DNA from: RHLJ01 sp965601955
Lineage (GTDB): Bacteria; Bacteroidota; Rhodothermia; Balneolales; Balneolaceae
NCBI GenBank assembly: GCA_965601955.1
Contig: OZ271855.1
Location: forward strand, 620,001-684,000
Reading direction: 5' to 3'
DNA: 64,000 nt
This document shows, piece by piece, positions 33,955-43,360 of this stretch. Made by a program: the position numbers and the translations under genes. Position 1 is the stretch's first letter. Each line of letters starts with the position of its first letter. The notes beneath the pieces are model-generated. The model searched no databases, was not told where the DNA came from, and saw only the letters and a list, made by a program, of their open reading frames with translations.

Positions 33955-34761
33955 TTATTGAGGAGTTAGCTTTGAAAAACAAACAATTCCCCGTGTTATT
34001 TGGTCAGCAACTTTAAAGCCAGCTTGCTTAAACAATTCGTTGCTTTCCTTAACAGTCCAGAACTTAATACCTCCCAAACCAATAGATTCCTGAAGCAATC
34101 GCCCATACCAGGCATCGCTTTTGATTAAATGCATCATGAAGAATACCCCATCTGCTTTTATTACTCGGCGAGCTTCATAAAGCACTTTTAAAGGTTCATC
34201 AAGTTCATTTAATGTCCCTCCCATCACTATTCCATCAAAAGATTTACTGAAAAAAGGGAGTTCCTTACCGTTAGCCCGAACGAGGAACATATCCGTTTCA
34301 TCAGCTTCTGCTTTTAATCGCGCTTCTTCCAGCATCTGGGAAGAAAAATCAAGGGCTACAACATAAGCTTCTTTCTGTGCGGCTTTCAGCGCTCGTGCGT
34401 ACAGGGCTGTTGAACATCCAAGATCCAAATATAATCCGTTTGCTCTTGGTGAAGTCCAGTCTATTAATAGTTCGTGCTCTTTTTCGATAGGAAAGTCTTC
34501 TCCGGAAAGAAGAGATAAAGAGCGCTTTCGCCAAATATCCTCGTAGAGCGAAGCAGTCACTTTAAAATGATTAGTAGTCTGAGCAATGGTGGTAAATCCG
34601 GGCCCCTTGCCCATCATATCGATGATATTATTTTTCACCTGGTATTCATCCCCTTCTTGAGAACAAATGGTCCCATTAAATGGCATTGCTAATTCAGAAA
34701 TATCCTCAGGCACATGAATGGTTGCTCTCTCATCAACCGGTGATTTTAGTTCTAAATTCAT
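33955..34761 (-). CDS. Class I SAM-dependent methyltransferase
   Basis: The 268-residue protein has a Rossmann methyltransferase core: motif I LYLDLGCSTALYARAL, the acidic strand end VVALDFSSQML, LVRANGKELPFFSKSFDGIVMGG, and a later IKADGVFFMMHL. The N-terminal extension (FNGTICSQEGDEYQV, IIDMMG) resembles the leader of the UbiE/Methyltransf_11 group. The substrate is unknown. It is in the minus-strand run from dnaN, 54 nt after the SAM-hydrolase gene. Confidence 0.88.
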   Translation of the reverse strand: MNLELKSPVDERATIHVPEDISELAMPFNGTICSQEGDEYQVKNNIIDMMGKGPGFTTIAQTTNHFKVTASLYEDIWRKRSLSLLSGEDFPIEKEHELLIDWTSPRANGLYLDLGCSTALYARALKAAQKEAYVVALDFSSQMLEEARLKAEADETDMFLVRANGKELPFFSKSFDGIVMGGTLNELDEPLKVLYEARRVIKADGVFFMMHLIKSDAWYGRLLQESIGLGGIKFWTVKESNELFKQAGFKVADQITRGIVCFSKLTPQ

Positions 34762-34815
34762 ATCCTTCTGTTTAAAATTGACAGCTACTTACGCCATGAA
34801 TCTGATGGTGTTTCA

Positions 34816-35604
34816 CTACTTCTGCAGTACTAAAGAAATCTGCGCACCCTTATCAACACTTAACATCTCCGAAGCATTTCCTTTGTTGATACCTACTTCC
34901 AGCATGCCGGAACTTCCTATAAAAGCTACAGGTTCGCCAGGCTCTACATCACCAAAGGTATTAACAAGATGATCAATAATGGTGTTCCCTACATAAATCT
35001 TCACCTTTCTTCTTCCTACCATGTCCTCAAGTAACTGCTCCGAAATATTGGTAATTAAGTTTCCGAACCGGTCAATATGAATTACCCACCCCTGTAATCC
35101 GTCTTTATCCCCTAATGGAACAGCCCAGTGGTAGGTCACAAGGTCTTTAATAGGATCTCCAAGGTCTTTTAGGGAGACTCCATTGCTTATATGAGCCGCA
35201 ATTGGAGCGAAGATGTCTCTTCCGTGGAAAGTCCTAGAACGATCTTTCCGCCAGTATTTTTGTTTATTGAGCTTATAAGCCTTGAATTTGAATTCATCGT
35301 AAAGAAGAGAGAAGATTCCGTTATCCGGGCCAACGAAATATTGATCCTCAATTTTTAGAACAATGGGGTTACGATCGGTTCCGACTCCGGGATCTACCAC
35401 AACGAGATGAACAGTTCCTGGCGGAAAAAGAAAAGCGGCGTTCCGGGTAACCCATGCCCCAGCCATAATATCTTGTGGAGGAATATTGTGAGAAACATCG
35501 ATTAGGCGCACATCAGGAGCAATTCCTAAGATGACCGCCTTCATGGCGCTTACATAGTGGTCTTGTAGTCCAAAATCAGTGGTGAGGGTAATTACCTGGC
35601 TCAT
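34816..35604 (-). CDS. SAM hydroxide adenosyltransferase (DUF62 family)
   Basis: The 262-residue protein matches the SAM-dependent hydroxide adenosyltransferase/DUF62 family: ITLTTDFGLQDHYVSAMK at the start, DVSHNIPPQDIMAGAW, LVVVDPGVGTDR, VGPDNGIFS, and FGNLITNI near the C-terminal domain. It hydrolyses S-adenosylmethionine to adenosine and methionine. Its ATG overlaps the dnaN stop by 1 nt, so the two are co-translated. Confidence 0.94.
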   Translation of the reverse strand: MSQVITLTTDFGLQDHYVSAMKAVILGIAPDVRLIDVSHNIPPQDIMAGAWVTRNAAFLFPPGTVHLVVVDPGVGTDRNPIVLKIEDQYFVGPDNGIFSLLYDEFKFKAYKLNKQKYWRKDRSRTFHGRDIFAPIAAHISNGVSLKDLGDPIKDLVTYHWAVPLGDKDGLQGWVIHIDRFGNLITNISEQLLEDMVGRRKVKIYVGNTIIDHLVNTFGDVEPGEPVAFIGSSGMLEVGINKGNASEMLSVDKGAQISLVLQK

Positions 35605-36719
35605 CAGGCATAGCTGTTCAGCATCACGGGCATTACCAGCATCAGGATATCTTCGTTTTCGTCGTCACTGGATGGTTTAACGATTCCAGCTCTGTTTGGA
35701 GAGGAAAATTCAAAGCTTACTTCCTCATCATCAATGTTACTAAGCACATCTCCGAGGTACTTTGCATTAAAACCAATTTCCATGCTTTCATTGTTGTATT
35801 CACAATCAATGGTTTCCTTCGCCTCGCTGCTCATGTCCAAATCTTCTGCGCGTATAGTTAACTTATCAGTATCAAGTTGAAGGCGAATTTGACGGGTAGT
35901 GGAGCTAGAGAAAATAGCTACCCTTCTTACCGTAGAAAGCATTTGCTCTTTGCTGATGGTCAAAAACTTGTCGTTATCACGAGGAATAACGGAATCATAG
36001 TTCGGATACTGCTCATTAATCAGGCGGGTGATGAGGATGGTATTACCACTTTTGAATCGGGCATGATCCTGAGTTACCGTTACATCGCAGCCTTCTCCGG
36101 AAATAGTTTTTTGAATTAGGCTAAGTGCTTTATCCGGGATGATGAAATTGGCATCAGAATCGGCTTTAATTTCTTTGTTTGAGTACTTAACTAAACGATG
36201 TCCATCAGTAGCTACAAACCTGCTTTCCTCGGTTCCGATCTCAAAATAAACCCCCATCATAGCTGGGCGAAGATCATCACTGGAAACAGCAAAAAGAGTC
36301 TTATTAATTGCTTTGTGAATTAATTCCGAGCTGGTTGCAATATTTATTCCTCCATCAAGATTCGGAACTTCGGGGAATTCCTCGGCTTCATCACCAACAA
36401 GTTTATAATTTCCTTTATCCGTTTTGAAGTTGATGTTTTTGCGGTCATCTACTTCAAAGAATACCGTAATGTTTGGCAACTGACGGAGAGTCTCAAGTAG
36501 GCGGCGAGCAGGAATAGCGACTGCACCATCCTCTTCAATATCAGCTTCGATGTATTCAATGATAGAAATCTCAAGGTCGGTTGCTGTAAGCTTTAGTTTA
36601 CCATCCTCACTTTGAAAAAGAATGGTTTCCAAAATAGGTAAGGTTGCTTTAGACGGAACTGCACCGATAACTGCCGATAAGCCTTTGTTAAGTTCGCTAC
36701 TTGATACAGAAAATTTCAT
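35604..36719 (-). CDS. dnaN: DNA polymerase III beta sliding clamp
   Basis: The 371-residue protein is a full-length beta clamp with three repeated domains. Family landmarks include MKFSVSSSELNKGLSAVIGAVPSKATLPILETIL, RLLETLRQLP, and a C-terminal SDDENEDILMLVMPVML end. It forms the ring that tethers the replicative polymerase. It is first in a minus-strand run with the SAM-hydrolase and a methyltransferase. It is not adjacent to dnaA here. The 190-bp gap to the divergent PorV-like gene probably carries both promoters. Confidence 0.98.
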   Translation of the reverse strand: MKFSVSSSELNKGLSAVIGAVPSKATLPILETILFQSEDGKLKLTATDLEISIIEYIEADIEEDGAVAIPARRLLETLRQLPNITVFFEVDDRKNINFKTDKGNYKLVGDEAEEFPEVPNLDGGINIATSSELIHKAINKTLFAVSSDDLRPAMMGVYFEIGTEESRFVATDGHRLVKYSNKEIKADSDANFIIPDKALSLIQKTISGEGCDVTVTQDHARFKSGNTILITRLINEQYPNYDSVIPRDNDKFLTISKEQMLSTVRRVAIFSSSTTRQIRLQLDTDKLTIRAEDLDMSSEAKETIDCEYNNESMEIGFNAKYLGDVLSNIDDEEVSFEFSSPNRAGIVKPSSDDENEDILMLVMPVMLNSYA

Positions 36720-36909
36720 GAAATGTATTTTTAATGTGTTCAGGACAATTTTTTCCCCAATATTGCCCTTTCAAAATAGTGTGCTTATACTAAGAAATCC
36801 TTGTTCTCTCTGCAACCAGATAGAACAGCAAAATACTATTCAAATAACCCTGTTTTCTTATCGTTAAAGCGCTACTGTATTATTAATAATTGAAGCCTAG
36901 TATTATTTG

Positions 36910-38004
36910 ATGAGAAGTATTGTCTCGGCGCTACTTATTCTTGTATTTCTTTCCTCCCAGGGGTTTGCTCAATCTACCTTAGCAAAGTATGGAAATGATT
37001 TCCTCAGTACGGGCGCGGGAGCCAGAGCATTAGGAATGGGAGGAGCTCATTCTGCCCTGGCCAGCGATGTAACCGCTGGATATTGGAATGCTGCTGGGCT
37101 CTCTAACCTGGATAGGCCTGAAATCATTTATATGCATTCAGAGCGCTTTGGTGGGATTGTCGGCTATGACTATGGATCATTTGCCATGCCTCTTAGTTCA
37201 GGAAGTGGAGTAATTGGGATAAGCTTTTTTCGCCAGGGCGTTGATAACATAGCCAATACTTTAAATGCATGGGACAATACCAGAGGGACAAATGGAGGTC
37301 CACGTGAAGATGCCGAGTCGTATATCACTCGTTTTAGCGCTGCTGATATGGCGGTACTCATTTCTTATGCTAAAAAACAAGATGAACGGCTTTCTTATGG
37401 GGTTTCTGCTAAGATTATTCATCAGCGTTTAGGGCCGTTTGCCAATGCCTGGGGTTATAGCCTGGATGTAGGTGCCCAGTTGAAAACAGATTTTGTCGAT
37501 TTAGGAGCTTCTATTCAGGATGTGACCACCATGCAGAAAATGTGGACGGTGAATGAGGAAGAGTTTAATGGCTCCAATGGGCAGTCTTTCCAGGAAACTT
37601 TTGGGGATTCTATTCCTTCCGGCCAAAATGAATACGTGCTTCCTTCTATTCGACTTGGTGCCTCGAAATCCTTTTCCATTAATAATTTTGATATTGTTGG
37701 GGCTGCCGATTTAAACCTGCTGTTCGAAAATCGTCAGGCCTATTATCTGAATATATCTAGGATGAGTATTGAGCCTCATATTGGTGGAGAGGTTACTTAT
37801 AAGAATAGAATCTCAGCCAGGGCGGGACTCACTGATTTTATAGATGATCCTGAATCTGGGTTTTCGGTTTCCCCCACCCTTGGCCTTGGCTTTAGAGTTT
37901 CTTCCTTTTATATCGACTATGGTTTTGCCAGTTTTGCAGGGCTATCGAGTAACCTGGGATATACCCACCGCATTTCTTTGAAGTTTGATTTGAAGAAGTC
38001 TTAA
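36910..38004 (+). CDS. PorV/PorQ-family outer-membrane protein
   Basis: I use the ATG at 36910 rather than the TTG one codon upstream. The signal peptide ends near GFAQ. The 364-residue body shows the family start FLSTGAGARALGMGGAHSALASDVTAGYWNAAGL and many alternating beta strands, ending in YTHRISLKFDL. PorV-type proteins act at the outer membrane of the type IX secretion system; other members are uncharacterised FadL-like barrels. The presence of a sorting-domain protease in this window fits a T9SS-like export system. Confidence 0.85.
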   Translation: MRSIVSALLILVFLSSQGFAQSTLAKYGNDFLSTGAGARALGMGGAHSALASDVTAGYWNAAGLSNLDRPEIIYMHSERFGGIVGYDYGSFAMPLSSGSGVIGISFFRQGVDNIANTLNAWDNTRGTNGGPREDAESYITRFSAADMAVLISYAKKQDERLSYGVSAKIIHQRLGPFANAWGYSLDVGAQLKTDFVDLGASIQDVTTMQKMWTVNEEEFNGSNGQSFQETFGDSIPSGQNEYVLPSIRLGASKSFSINNFDIVGAADLNLLFENRQAYYLNISRMSIEPHIGGEVTYKNRISARAGLTDFIDDPESGFSVSPTLGLGFRVSSFYIDYGFASFAGLSSNLGYTHRISLKFDLKKS

Positions 38005-38012
38005 TACTTCTT

Positions 38013-38070
38013 TTGCCAGAGGTCATCTCGGACTTGATCCGGGATCTGTAGCGATAGATATTTGTCGAGA
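38013..38070. repeat. REP-like palindrome fragment upstream of miaA
   Basis: The segment GTCATCTCGGACTTGATCC, followed by GGGATCT, resembles one arm of the dispersed bacterial repeat often written as GTCATCC..GGACTTGATCCGGGATCT. Only one arm is clear, with a 4-bp CGGA/TCCG stem. It lies between porV-like and miaA and may act as a weak transcript end. Confidence 0.4.
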
Positions 38071-38092
38071 CGTTTATTTCAAAAAAGCTCCA

Positions 38093-39007
38093 TTGCGAAT
38101 TATTCTTCTCGGCCCTACTGCTTCTGGTAAAACCAGTCTGTCTATTCTCCTTGCGGAGGAACTGGGTACTTCTATCATTTCAGCAGATTCCAGGCAGTGC
38201 TATAAGCATTTAGATATCGGAACAGCAAAGCCCGAGCATGAAGATTTAGAAAGAATCCCTCACTTTAACATTTCAAACCTGGAACTTGAAGAGGAAGACA
38301 GTGCTGTTAAATTTCTTGAGCGGGCTGGGAAATGGGAACAAGAAGTTCTTGAAAGCTCGGAGCATATAATTTATGCAGGAGGAAGTACTCTTCATTTAAC
38401 CGGGTTAATTCAACCCTTTGATAATGCTCCTGATTCGAATCCAAAAAACATTGAAGCCCTAAATCAACGAATTGAGGAAGAAGGCATAGAAGTTTTATTC
38501 AATCAGCTCAAAGAAATCGACCCCGAGTATATACCCAAAATGGATGGAATGAATCGACAGCGAATCATTCGTGCCTTAGATGTTTGGATGCAAACGGGAA
38601 AGCCATTTAGTTCTTTTCATCAGGATGAAAGTATAAAACCAGATTCAAATACGATCGTTTTTGGACTTCATTGGGAAAGAGAAAAGCTCTATAGCCGAAT
38701 CAATCAAAGAGTAGATCAAATGATTGAGCAAGGCCTGGTTGAGGAAGTTCAGTCGATAATAGATAATGGCTATTCAAAAAAACTACAGTCTCTGCAAACA
38801 GTGGGCTATAGAGAGGTTATCAGTTATATGGATGGTGATTTTACCAGAGAAGAGATGATCGAAAAAATTAAAACGAATACCCGGCGCTACGCTAAAAGGC
38901 AGCTTACCTGGTTTAGGCGGTGGGAATTTATTCATTGGTTGGAAGCTGAAAAATTCTCCACAGAAGAGCTTAAAAAACAAGTGCTGCAAAGCTTGCAAAA
39001 AAAGTAA
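38093..39007 (+). CDS. miaA: tRNA dimethylallyltransferase
   Basis: The TTG start at 38093 places the P-loop GPTASGKT at residues 7-14, as in the family. The 304-residue protein has ISADSRQCYKHLDIGTAKP, the DXXQ-like segments, and a C-terminal TRRYAKRQLTWFRRW. It adds the isopentenyl group to A37 of tRNAs reading UNN codons. No upstream ATG is in frame close by. Confidence 0.96.
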   Translation: MRIILLGPTASGKTSLSILLAEELGTSIISADSRQCYKHLDIGTAKPEHEDLERIPHFNISNLELEEEDSAVKFLERAGKWEQEVLESSEHIIYAGGSTLHLTGLIQPFDNAPDSNPKNIEALNQRIEEEGIEVLFNQLKEIDPEYIPKMDGMNRQRIIRALDVWMQTGKPFSSFHQDESIKPDSNTIVFGLHWEREKLYSRINQRVDQMIEQGLVEEVQSIIDNGYSKKLQSLQTVGYREVISYMDGDFTREEMIEKIKTNTRRYAKRQLTWFRRWEFIHWLEAEKFSTEELKKQVLQSLQKK

Positions 39008-39092
39008 GGTTTGTAAAAAGCGCGTTTGTTCATTTCAAATCCTGATAAAAACCGTTTTCTTTAAGGGCTCAAGTCAATCCAATCTTAAATCA

Positions 39093-41492
39093 ATGAAATT
39101 ATCGGTACTACTTTTTCTGGGGACTTTTATCTCTGCTACTGCTATAGCACAAACTCCTTCAATCCAAGAAAAAACAGATGGTTTAACCGTAACGGAGGGT
39201 TATTTCGACTACTACTTTGATGAAGCGAAAGATCAGCTTTGGCTAAAAATTGATAAGTTGGATACTGAATTTCTATACGCTAATTATCTCTCTGCTGGGG
39301 TAGGTTCGAATGATATCGGTTTAGATCGAAGTCAACAGGGAGGAGAACGTATAGTTTATTTTGAAAAGCGAGGCCCGAAAGTATTTCTCATCCAACCCAA
39401 CCTGGATTACATCGCCCGATCGGATAATGAGCTCGAAAAGAAATCCGTTCGTGAAGCTTTTGCCTCTTCTATTTTGCATGCCTTTCCTGTTGCTGCCGAA
39501 GAAGATGGTGAGTATCTCATTGACCTGACTCCGTTCCTAATTCGTGATGCCCATAATGTAACTGGCCGACTTCGAGGACGGGGAGAAGGAAACTACAGTC
39601 TTGATAAATCTCGATCTTCACTTTATAAAGAAGGAACATTCAATTTTCCAGAAAACAGTGAGTTTGAAACCCGGTTAACCTTTAGCGGGAGTAATCCAGG
39701 TGGGCAAGTTCGATCCGTTGTCCCTTCTCCTACCTCCATTACTGTAAGGCAGCATCATTCTTTTGTTGAGTTACCTGATGACAATTATACCCCTAGAAAG
39801 TATGATCCTAGAGGAGGCTATTATCCAACATCATTCATGGATTACGCCTCTCCCATCGACGAACCGATGGAGATTCGTTTTATAAACCGTCATCGACTGG
39901 AGAAGAAAGACCCTTCTGCTGAGCTAAGTGAAGCTGTTGAACCTATTATTTACTATTTAGATAATGGCACTCCGGAACCGGTACGAAGTGCATTGCTTGA
40001 TGGAGCCCGTTGGTGGGATGAGGCTTTTGAAGCTGCTGGATATAAAGATGCTTTCCAGGTAAGAATACTCCCGGATGACGCTCATCCTTTAGATATTCGA
40101 TACAATGTCATTAACTGGGTGCATCGCTCTACACGTGGTTGGTCCTATGGTGGGTCGGTAGTCGATCCAAGAACAGGGGAGATTATCAAAGGCAATGTGT
40201 TGCTCGGTTCGTTACGTGTTCGGCAGGATTATATGATTGCAACCGGACTTTTGGCGCCATTTGAAGAGGGAGCTGAGGACGATCCCAGAATGCTCGAAAT
40301 GGCTTTGGCAAGAATTCGTCAGCTTTCTGCTCATGAAATTGGTCATACACTTGGGATTTACCACAACTTTACATCCAGCATTAACAACCGTGCTTCTGTG
40401 ATGGATTACCCCCATCCTAAAGTAGACATCATAAATGGAGAGTTGGATTTAAGTGATGCCTATGACGTGGGTATTGGAGACTGGGATAAAGTTACCATCG
40501 CGTTTGGATACCAGGATTTCCCTGAGGGTACCAATGAAGACGAAGCATTAAATGAAATTCTTGAAGATGCCCATGATCGAGGCTTAAAATATATTTCTGA
40601 TAGTGATGCCCGCCCACAAGGCGGGGCTCACCCATTCGCTCATCTTTGGGAGTATGGTGATGATCCGGTTTCTCAGCTTTCACATATCCTGGAAGTCCGG
40701 GAAATAGCTTTGAGTAATTTTGGAGAGGCGAACATTCCGATGGGTACACCAATGACCTATCTTGAAGATGTTCTGGTACCGATATACCTGTTTCATCGAT
40801 ATCAACTTGAAGGAACGGTGAAATTAATTGGAGGGCTTGACTACTCATATAAACTTCGTGGTGATAATCAGCCTAATCCTCAAATTGTAGATGCGAGAAC
40901 TCAGCGTAGAGCTTTGCAGGAAATGTTATCTGCTATTGACCCTGAAGTACTGGCCCTTCCGGAAAATGTACTGGATATGATCCCTACCCGTCCACCCGGA
41001 ATACCTTCAACAAGGGAATTGTTTGGAGGAAATACAGGGCCTTCTTTAGATGCACTGGCTATTGCAGAGACGGCAGCAAATATTCCAATTAGCTTAATCC
41101 TAAATCCATGGAGGGCTAATCGTCTTGTTGAATATGGAGCTAGAGATAACAACCTATCCCTGGAGGAGACTATCCAAGAGCTCATAGAATCATCTTGGGG
41201 TAAAAAAGCAGGAGACGATTATCTAGGCTCCATCCAGCAAGTGGTGAACTATTTGGTGACCGTTAATCTTATAAAGCTTCATGCTTCTGGTCAATCCAAT
41301 CCTTTAACCAAAGCGATTGTATTCGACAAGCTCCAGGAGCTTGAAGAAATGTTAAGTGAAAGAGATTTTCCGATGGCGCAGCAATCAGCAGTAATGATAG
41401 AAAGCTATCTGGATGACCCTGAAGAATTTGAAATGCCCAATTCCCTTTCTCCACCTCCAGGGTCACCTATTGGTTCGGGCGAGTCGCATTGA
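39093..41492 (+). CDS. Secreted zinc-dependent metalloprotease (DUF5117/DUF4953 type)
   Basis: The 799-residue protein has a signal peptide ending near AIAQ, then a DUF5117-like domain (QLWLKIDKLDTEFLYANYLSAGVGSNDIGLDR). The metal site is HEIGHTLGIYH at H414, H418 and H424, a metzincin-like HExxHxxGxxH. The final region after residue 600 is helical. It is probably an exported endopeptidase. It lies 11 nt before aat and may be co-transcribed with it. Confidence 0.92.
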   Translation: MKLSVLLFLGTFISATAIAQTPSIQEKTDGLTVTEGYFDYYFDEAKDQLWLKIDKLDTEFLYANYLSAGVGSNDIGLDRSQQGGERIVYFEKRGPKVFLIQPNLDYIARSDNELEKKSVREAFASSILHAFPVAAEEDGEYLIDLTPFLIRDAHNVTGRLRGRGEGNYSLDKSRSSLYKEGTFNFPENSEFETRLTFSGSNPGGQVRSVVPSPTSITVRQHHSFVELPDDNYTPRKYDPRGGYYPTSFMDYASPIDEPMEIRFINRHRLEKKDPSAELSEAVEPIIYYLDNGTPEPVRSALLDGARWWDEAFEAAGYKDAFQVRILPDDAHPLDIRYNVINWVHRSTRGWSYGGSVVDPRTGEIIKGNVLLGSLRVRQDYMIATGLLAPFEEGAEDDPRMLEMALARIRQLSAHEIGHTLGIYHNFTSSINNRASVMDYPHPKVDIINGELDLSDAYDVGIGDWDKVTIAFGYQDFPEGTNEDEALNEILEDAHDRGLKYISDSDARPQGGAHPFAHLWEYGDDPVSQLSHILEVREIALSNFGEANIPMGTPMTYLEDVLVPIYLFHRYQLEGTVKLIGGLDYSYKLRGDNQPNPQIVDARTQRRALQEMLSAIDPEVLALPENVLDMIPTRPPGIPSTRELFGGNTGPSLDALAIAETAANIPISLILNPWRANRLVEYGARDNNLSLEETIQELIESSWGKKAGDDYLGSIQQVVNYLVTVNLIKLHASGQSNPLTKAIVFDKLQELEEMLSERDFPMAQQSAVMIESYLDDPEEFEMPNSLSPPPGSPIGSGESH

Positions 41493-41503
41493 TGAAGTGT
41501 TAG

Positions 41504-42088
41504 ATGAAAATCATCCCTCCTGAAACCCTTCTTGATGCCTATGCCCAGGGAATATTCCCCATGGCAGAAAGCCGGCAGTCGGAAGGAGTAAACTGGTATT
41601 CGGCTTCAGAGCGTGGTGTGATTCCGATAGATGGGTTTCATATCTCAAAAAACGTGCTAAAGCTGGTCCAAAAAAGTAAGTTCGAAGTACATATCGATAG
41701 AGCCTTTCGCAAAGTAGTACAAGAATGTGCAAACCGGGAAACAACCTGGATTAACGATCTGATTATCAACTCTTATGATGTGCTAAACCAGGCTGGTTAT
41801 GCGCATAGTGTAGAGGTTTACTTAAACGGAGAGTTGGTTGGCGGGCTTTATGGGGTGCATCTTAAATCGGCATTCTTTGGAGAAAGCATGTTTAAAAAGG
41901 AGCCCGAGGCAGATAAAGTAGCTCTTTACTATTGCCACCGGATACTTGAAAAGAATAAGTTCTTGTTATGGGATACTCAATTCTTTACGGAGCACCTTTC
42001 AAGATTCGGCTGCATTGAAGTAGATTCCTCGGAGTACGATCAAATGCTCCAGCAAGCACTTCAAAAAGAAACAGAGTTTATCTTCTAA
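41504..42088 (+). CDS. aat: Leucyl/phenylalanyl-tRNA-protein transferase
   Basis: The 194-residue protein matches Aat: LLDAYAQGIFPMAE, the W-Y-S segment, INSYDVLNQAGYAHSVEVYLNGELVGGLYGV, FFGESMF, and a C-terminal FLLWDTQFFTEHLSRFG. It adds Leu or Phe to proteins with N-terminal Arg or Lys, as part of the bacterial N-degron pathway. It ends before a bidirectional terminator. Confidence 0.96.
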   Translation: MKIIPPETLLDAYAQGIFPMAESRQSEGVNWYSASERGVIPIDGFHISKNVLKLVQKSKFEVHIDRAFRKVVQECANRETTWINDLIINSYDVLNQAGYAHSVEVYLNGELVGGLYGVHLKSAFFGESMFKKEPEADKVALYYCHRILEKNKFLLWDTQFFTEHLSRFGCIEVDSSEYDQMLQQALQKETEFIF

Positions 42089-42102
42089 CTTAGGAGCATA
42101 AA

Positions 42103-42131
42103 AAACCCCGCTAAAAAAATTAGCAGGGTTT
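42103..42131. terminator. Bidirectional terminator between aat and 42157 gene
   Basis: AAACCCCGCTAA and TTAGCAGGGTTT form a 12-bp stem with one C-A mismatch and an A5 loop. Flanking A and T runs on both sides suit termination of the two convergent transcripts. Confidence 0.8.
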
Positions 42132-42156
42132 AGAAGATCATCTATTTTGAAAAGAA

Positions 42157-43341
42157 CTAGTACTCAGTAATTACTACCTGGCTAATAGCTTGTTCTCGGC
42201 TTATCTGTCCCTTGTCAAAATCCTGGAACAGAGATTTTTTAACCTGGATGTCCATTCTTTCAGGGATTTCCTCAAGCCTCCCAGTAACGGTAACCGAAAG
42301 CAAAAGATATTGGTCGTTAGTAACAGAGCTTATGGTTCGGCCATAGTCAATCACATATTCTTTAAGATTGTCTTTCAGGTTTTCGAAAGCTGTGGATACT
42401 TTTTCAAGATATTTCTGGTACTCTTCTTTCTCTTTGTCATCATCAAAGCCACTTTGCGCTCGCGCAAACTCTCTTGCAAAAGAACTTGTCCAGCGACTGT
42501 TTTCATCAGCGTATCGAACGCTTAAAGAAAAGATGGCACCAAAGTTATCGAGGTACAGATAATCTACATTGCTAGCACCATGAAGTTTGAAGCTATTGCT
42601 AGGTTGATTACTAAGTGCGGTCTTAAAAATGTTACCCATTACCTTAAGATCGAGGTATTCTTTTTTCTCTGATGTGGCAACTTTTAACCTGCGCTCAAAA
42701 CCAGGGTCATTGAGTTTTCCAGCACGATAGTCGTTTAAGTCTTTTACGTTTGTAGATACCGAAATGACGGGTAGTGGCTCTGGCTTGTCATCATCGTCTC
42801 TACTATCGGCATTCTGTCCACGAGCAGTAGATAAGGTATAGAACAAGTTATTTGAGCTGCTTTGATTGGAGCCATAAATCACCATGATTTGCTCATTATC
42901 TTCAAGCTGACCAATGGTAGTACCATAATCTCTGAGGAAAGAGGTGATGCGATTGACAACTGTTTCCTGGGTAATGTCTCCGCTCAATTTAGGGTCACCA
43001 TCACCATCGTAATAGAAGGAATAGGCGGTATATCTAGCTCCTGATGAAGTCATGTAAATGTTTCTAGTTGGGCTATTTATCTTAAAGATGATACCATAGC
43101 CTGGTAAATAGGTGCCTTTAACGGATCGGCTTGAAAAAGAGCCGCTAATTACACCATTAACAACAATGGTAGATTCATTATTAGATCGTAGTTGCTGAGT
43201 TTTAAATAATTCACCAAGGATATTTTCCATGATGCTGATGTCGCGGTTCATGCGGTTTGCATCAATATTTTGTGCAAATGCGGAAGTTGAAAGGGATACA
43301 CCCAACAATCCGATCAGTAGATATGTATGTATTTTTTTCAT
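42157..43341 (-). CDS. Secreted hypothetical protein of ECF sigma operon
   Basis: The 394-residue protein has a signal peptide (MKKIHTYLLIGLLGVSLSTSAFAQ) and no family I recognise. It has a repeated pattern: an N-terminal half (NIDANRMNRDISIMENILGELFK, ISGSFSSRSVKGTYLPGYGIIFKI) and a second half (GNIFKTALSNQPSNSFKLHGASNVDYLYLDNFGAIFSL) share the same shape of amphipathic helix then short strands, suggesting internal duplication. It follows the anti-sigma gene by 19 nt and is probably controlled by, or senses stress for, that module. Confidence 0.7.
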   Translation of the reverse strand: MKKIHTYLLIGLLGVSLSTSAFAQNIDANRMNRDISIMENILGELFKTQQLRSNNESTIVVNGVISGSFSSRSVKGTYLPGYGIIFKINSPTRNIYMTSSGARYTAYSFYYDGDGDPKLSGDITQETVVNRITSFLRDYGTTIGQLEDNEQIMVIYGSNQSSSNNLFYTLSTARGQNADSRDDDDKPEPLPVISVSTNVKDLNDYRAGKLNDPGFERRLKVATSEKKEYLDLKVMGNIFKTALSNQPSNSFKLHGASNVDYLYLDNFGAIFSLSVRYADENSRWTSSFAREFARAQSGFDDDKEKEEYQKYLEKVSTAFENLKDNLKEYVIDYGRTISSVTNDQYLLLSVTVTGRLEEIPERMDIQVKKSLFQDFDKGQISREQAISQVVITEY

Positions 43342-43360
43342 GGTTCTGATATTTGTGATT

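Noticed and set aside
38013..38070. Rho-independent terminator after the PorV-like gene
   Set aside because: Only a short CGGA/TCCG stem is present and no U-tract follows; I list it as a REP-like fragment.
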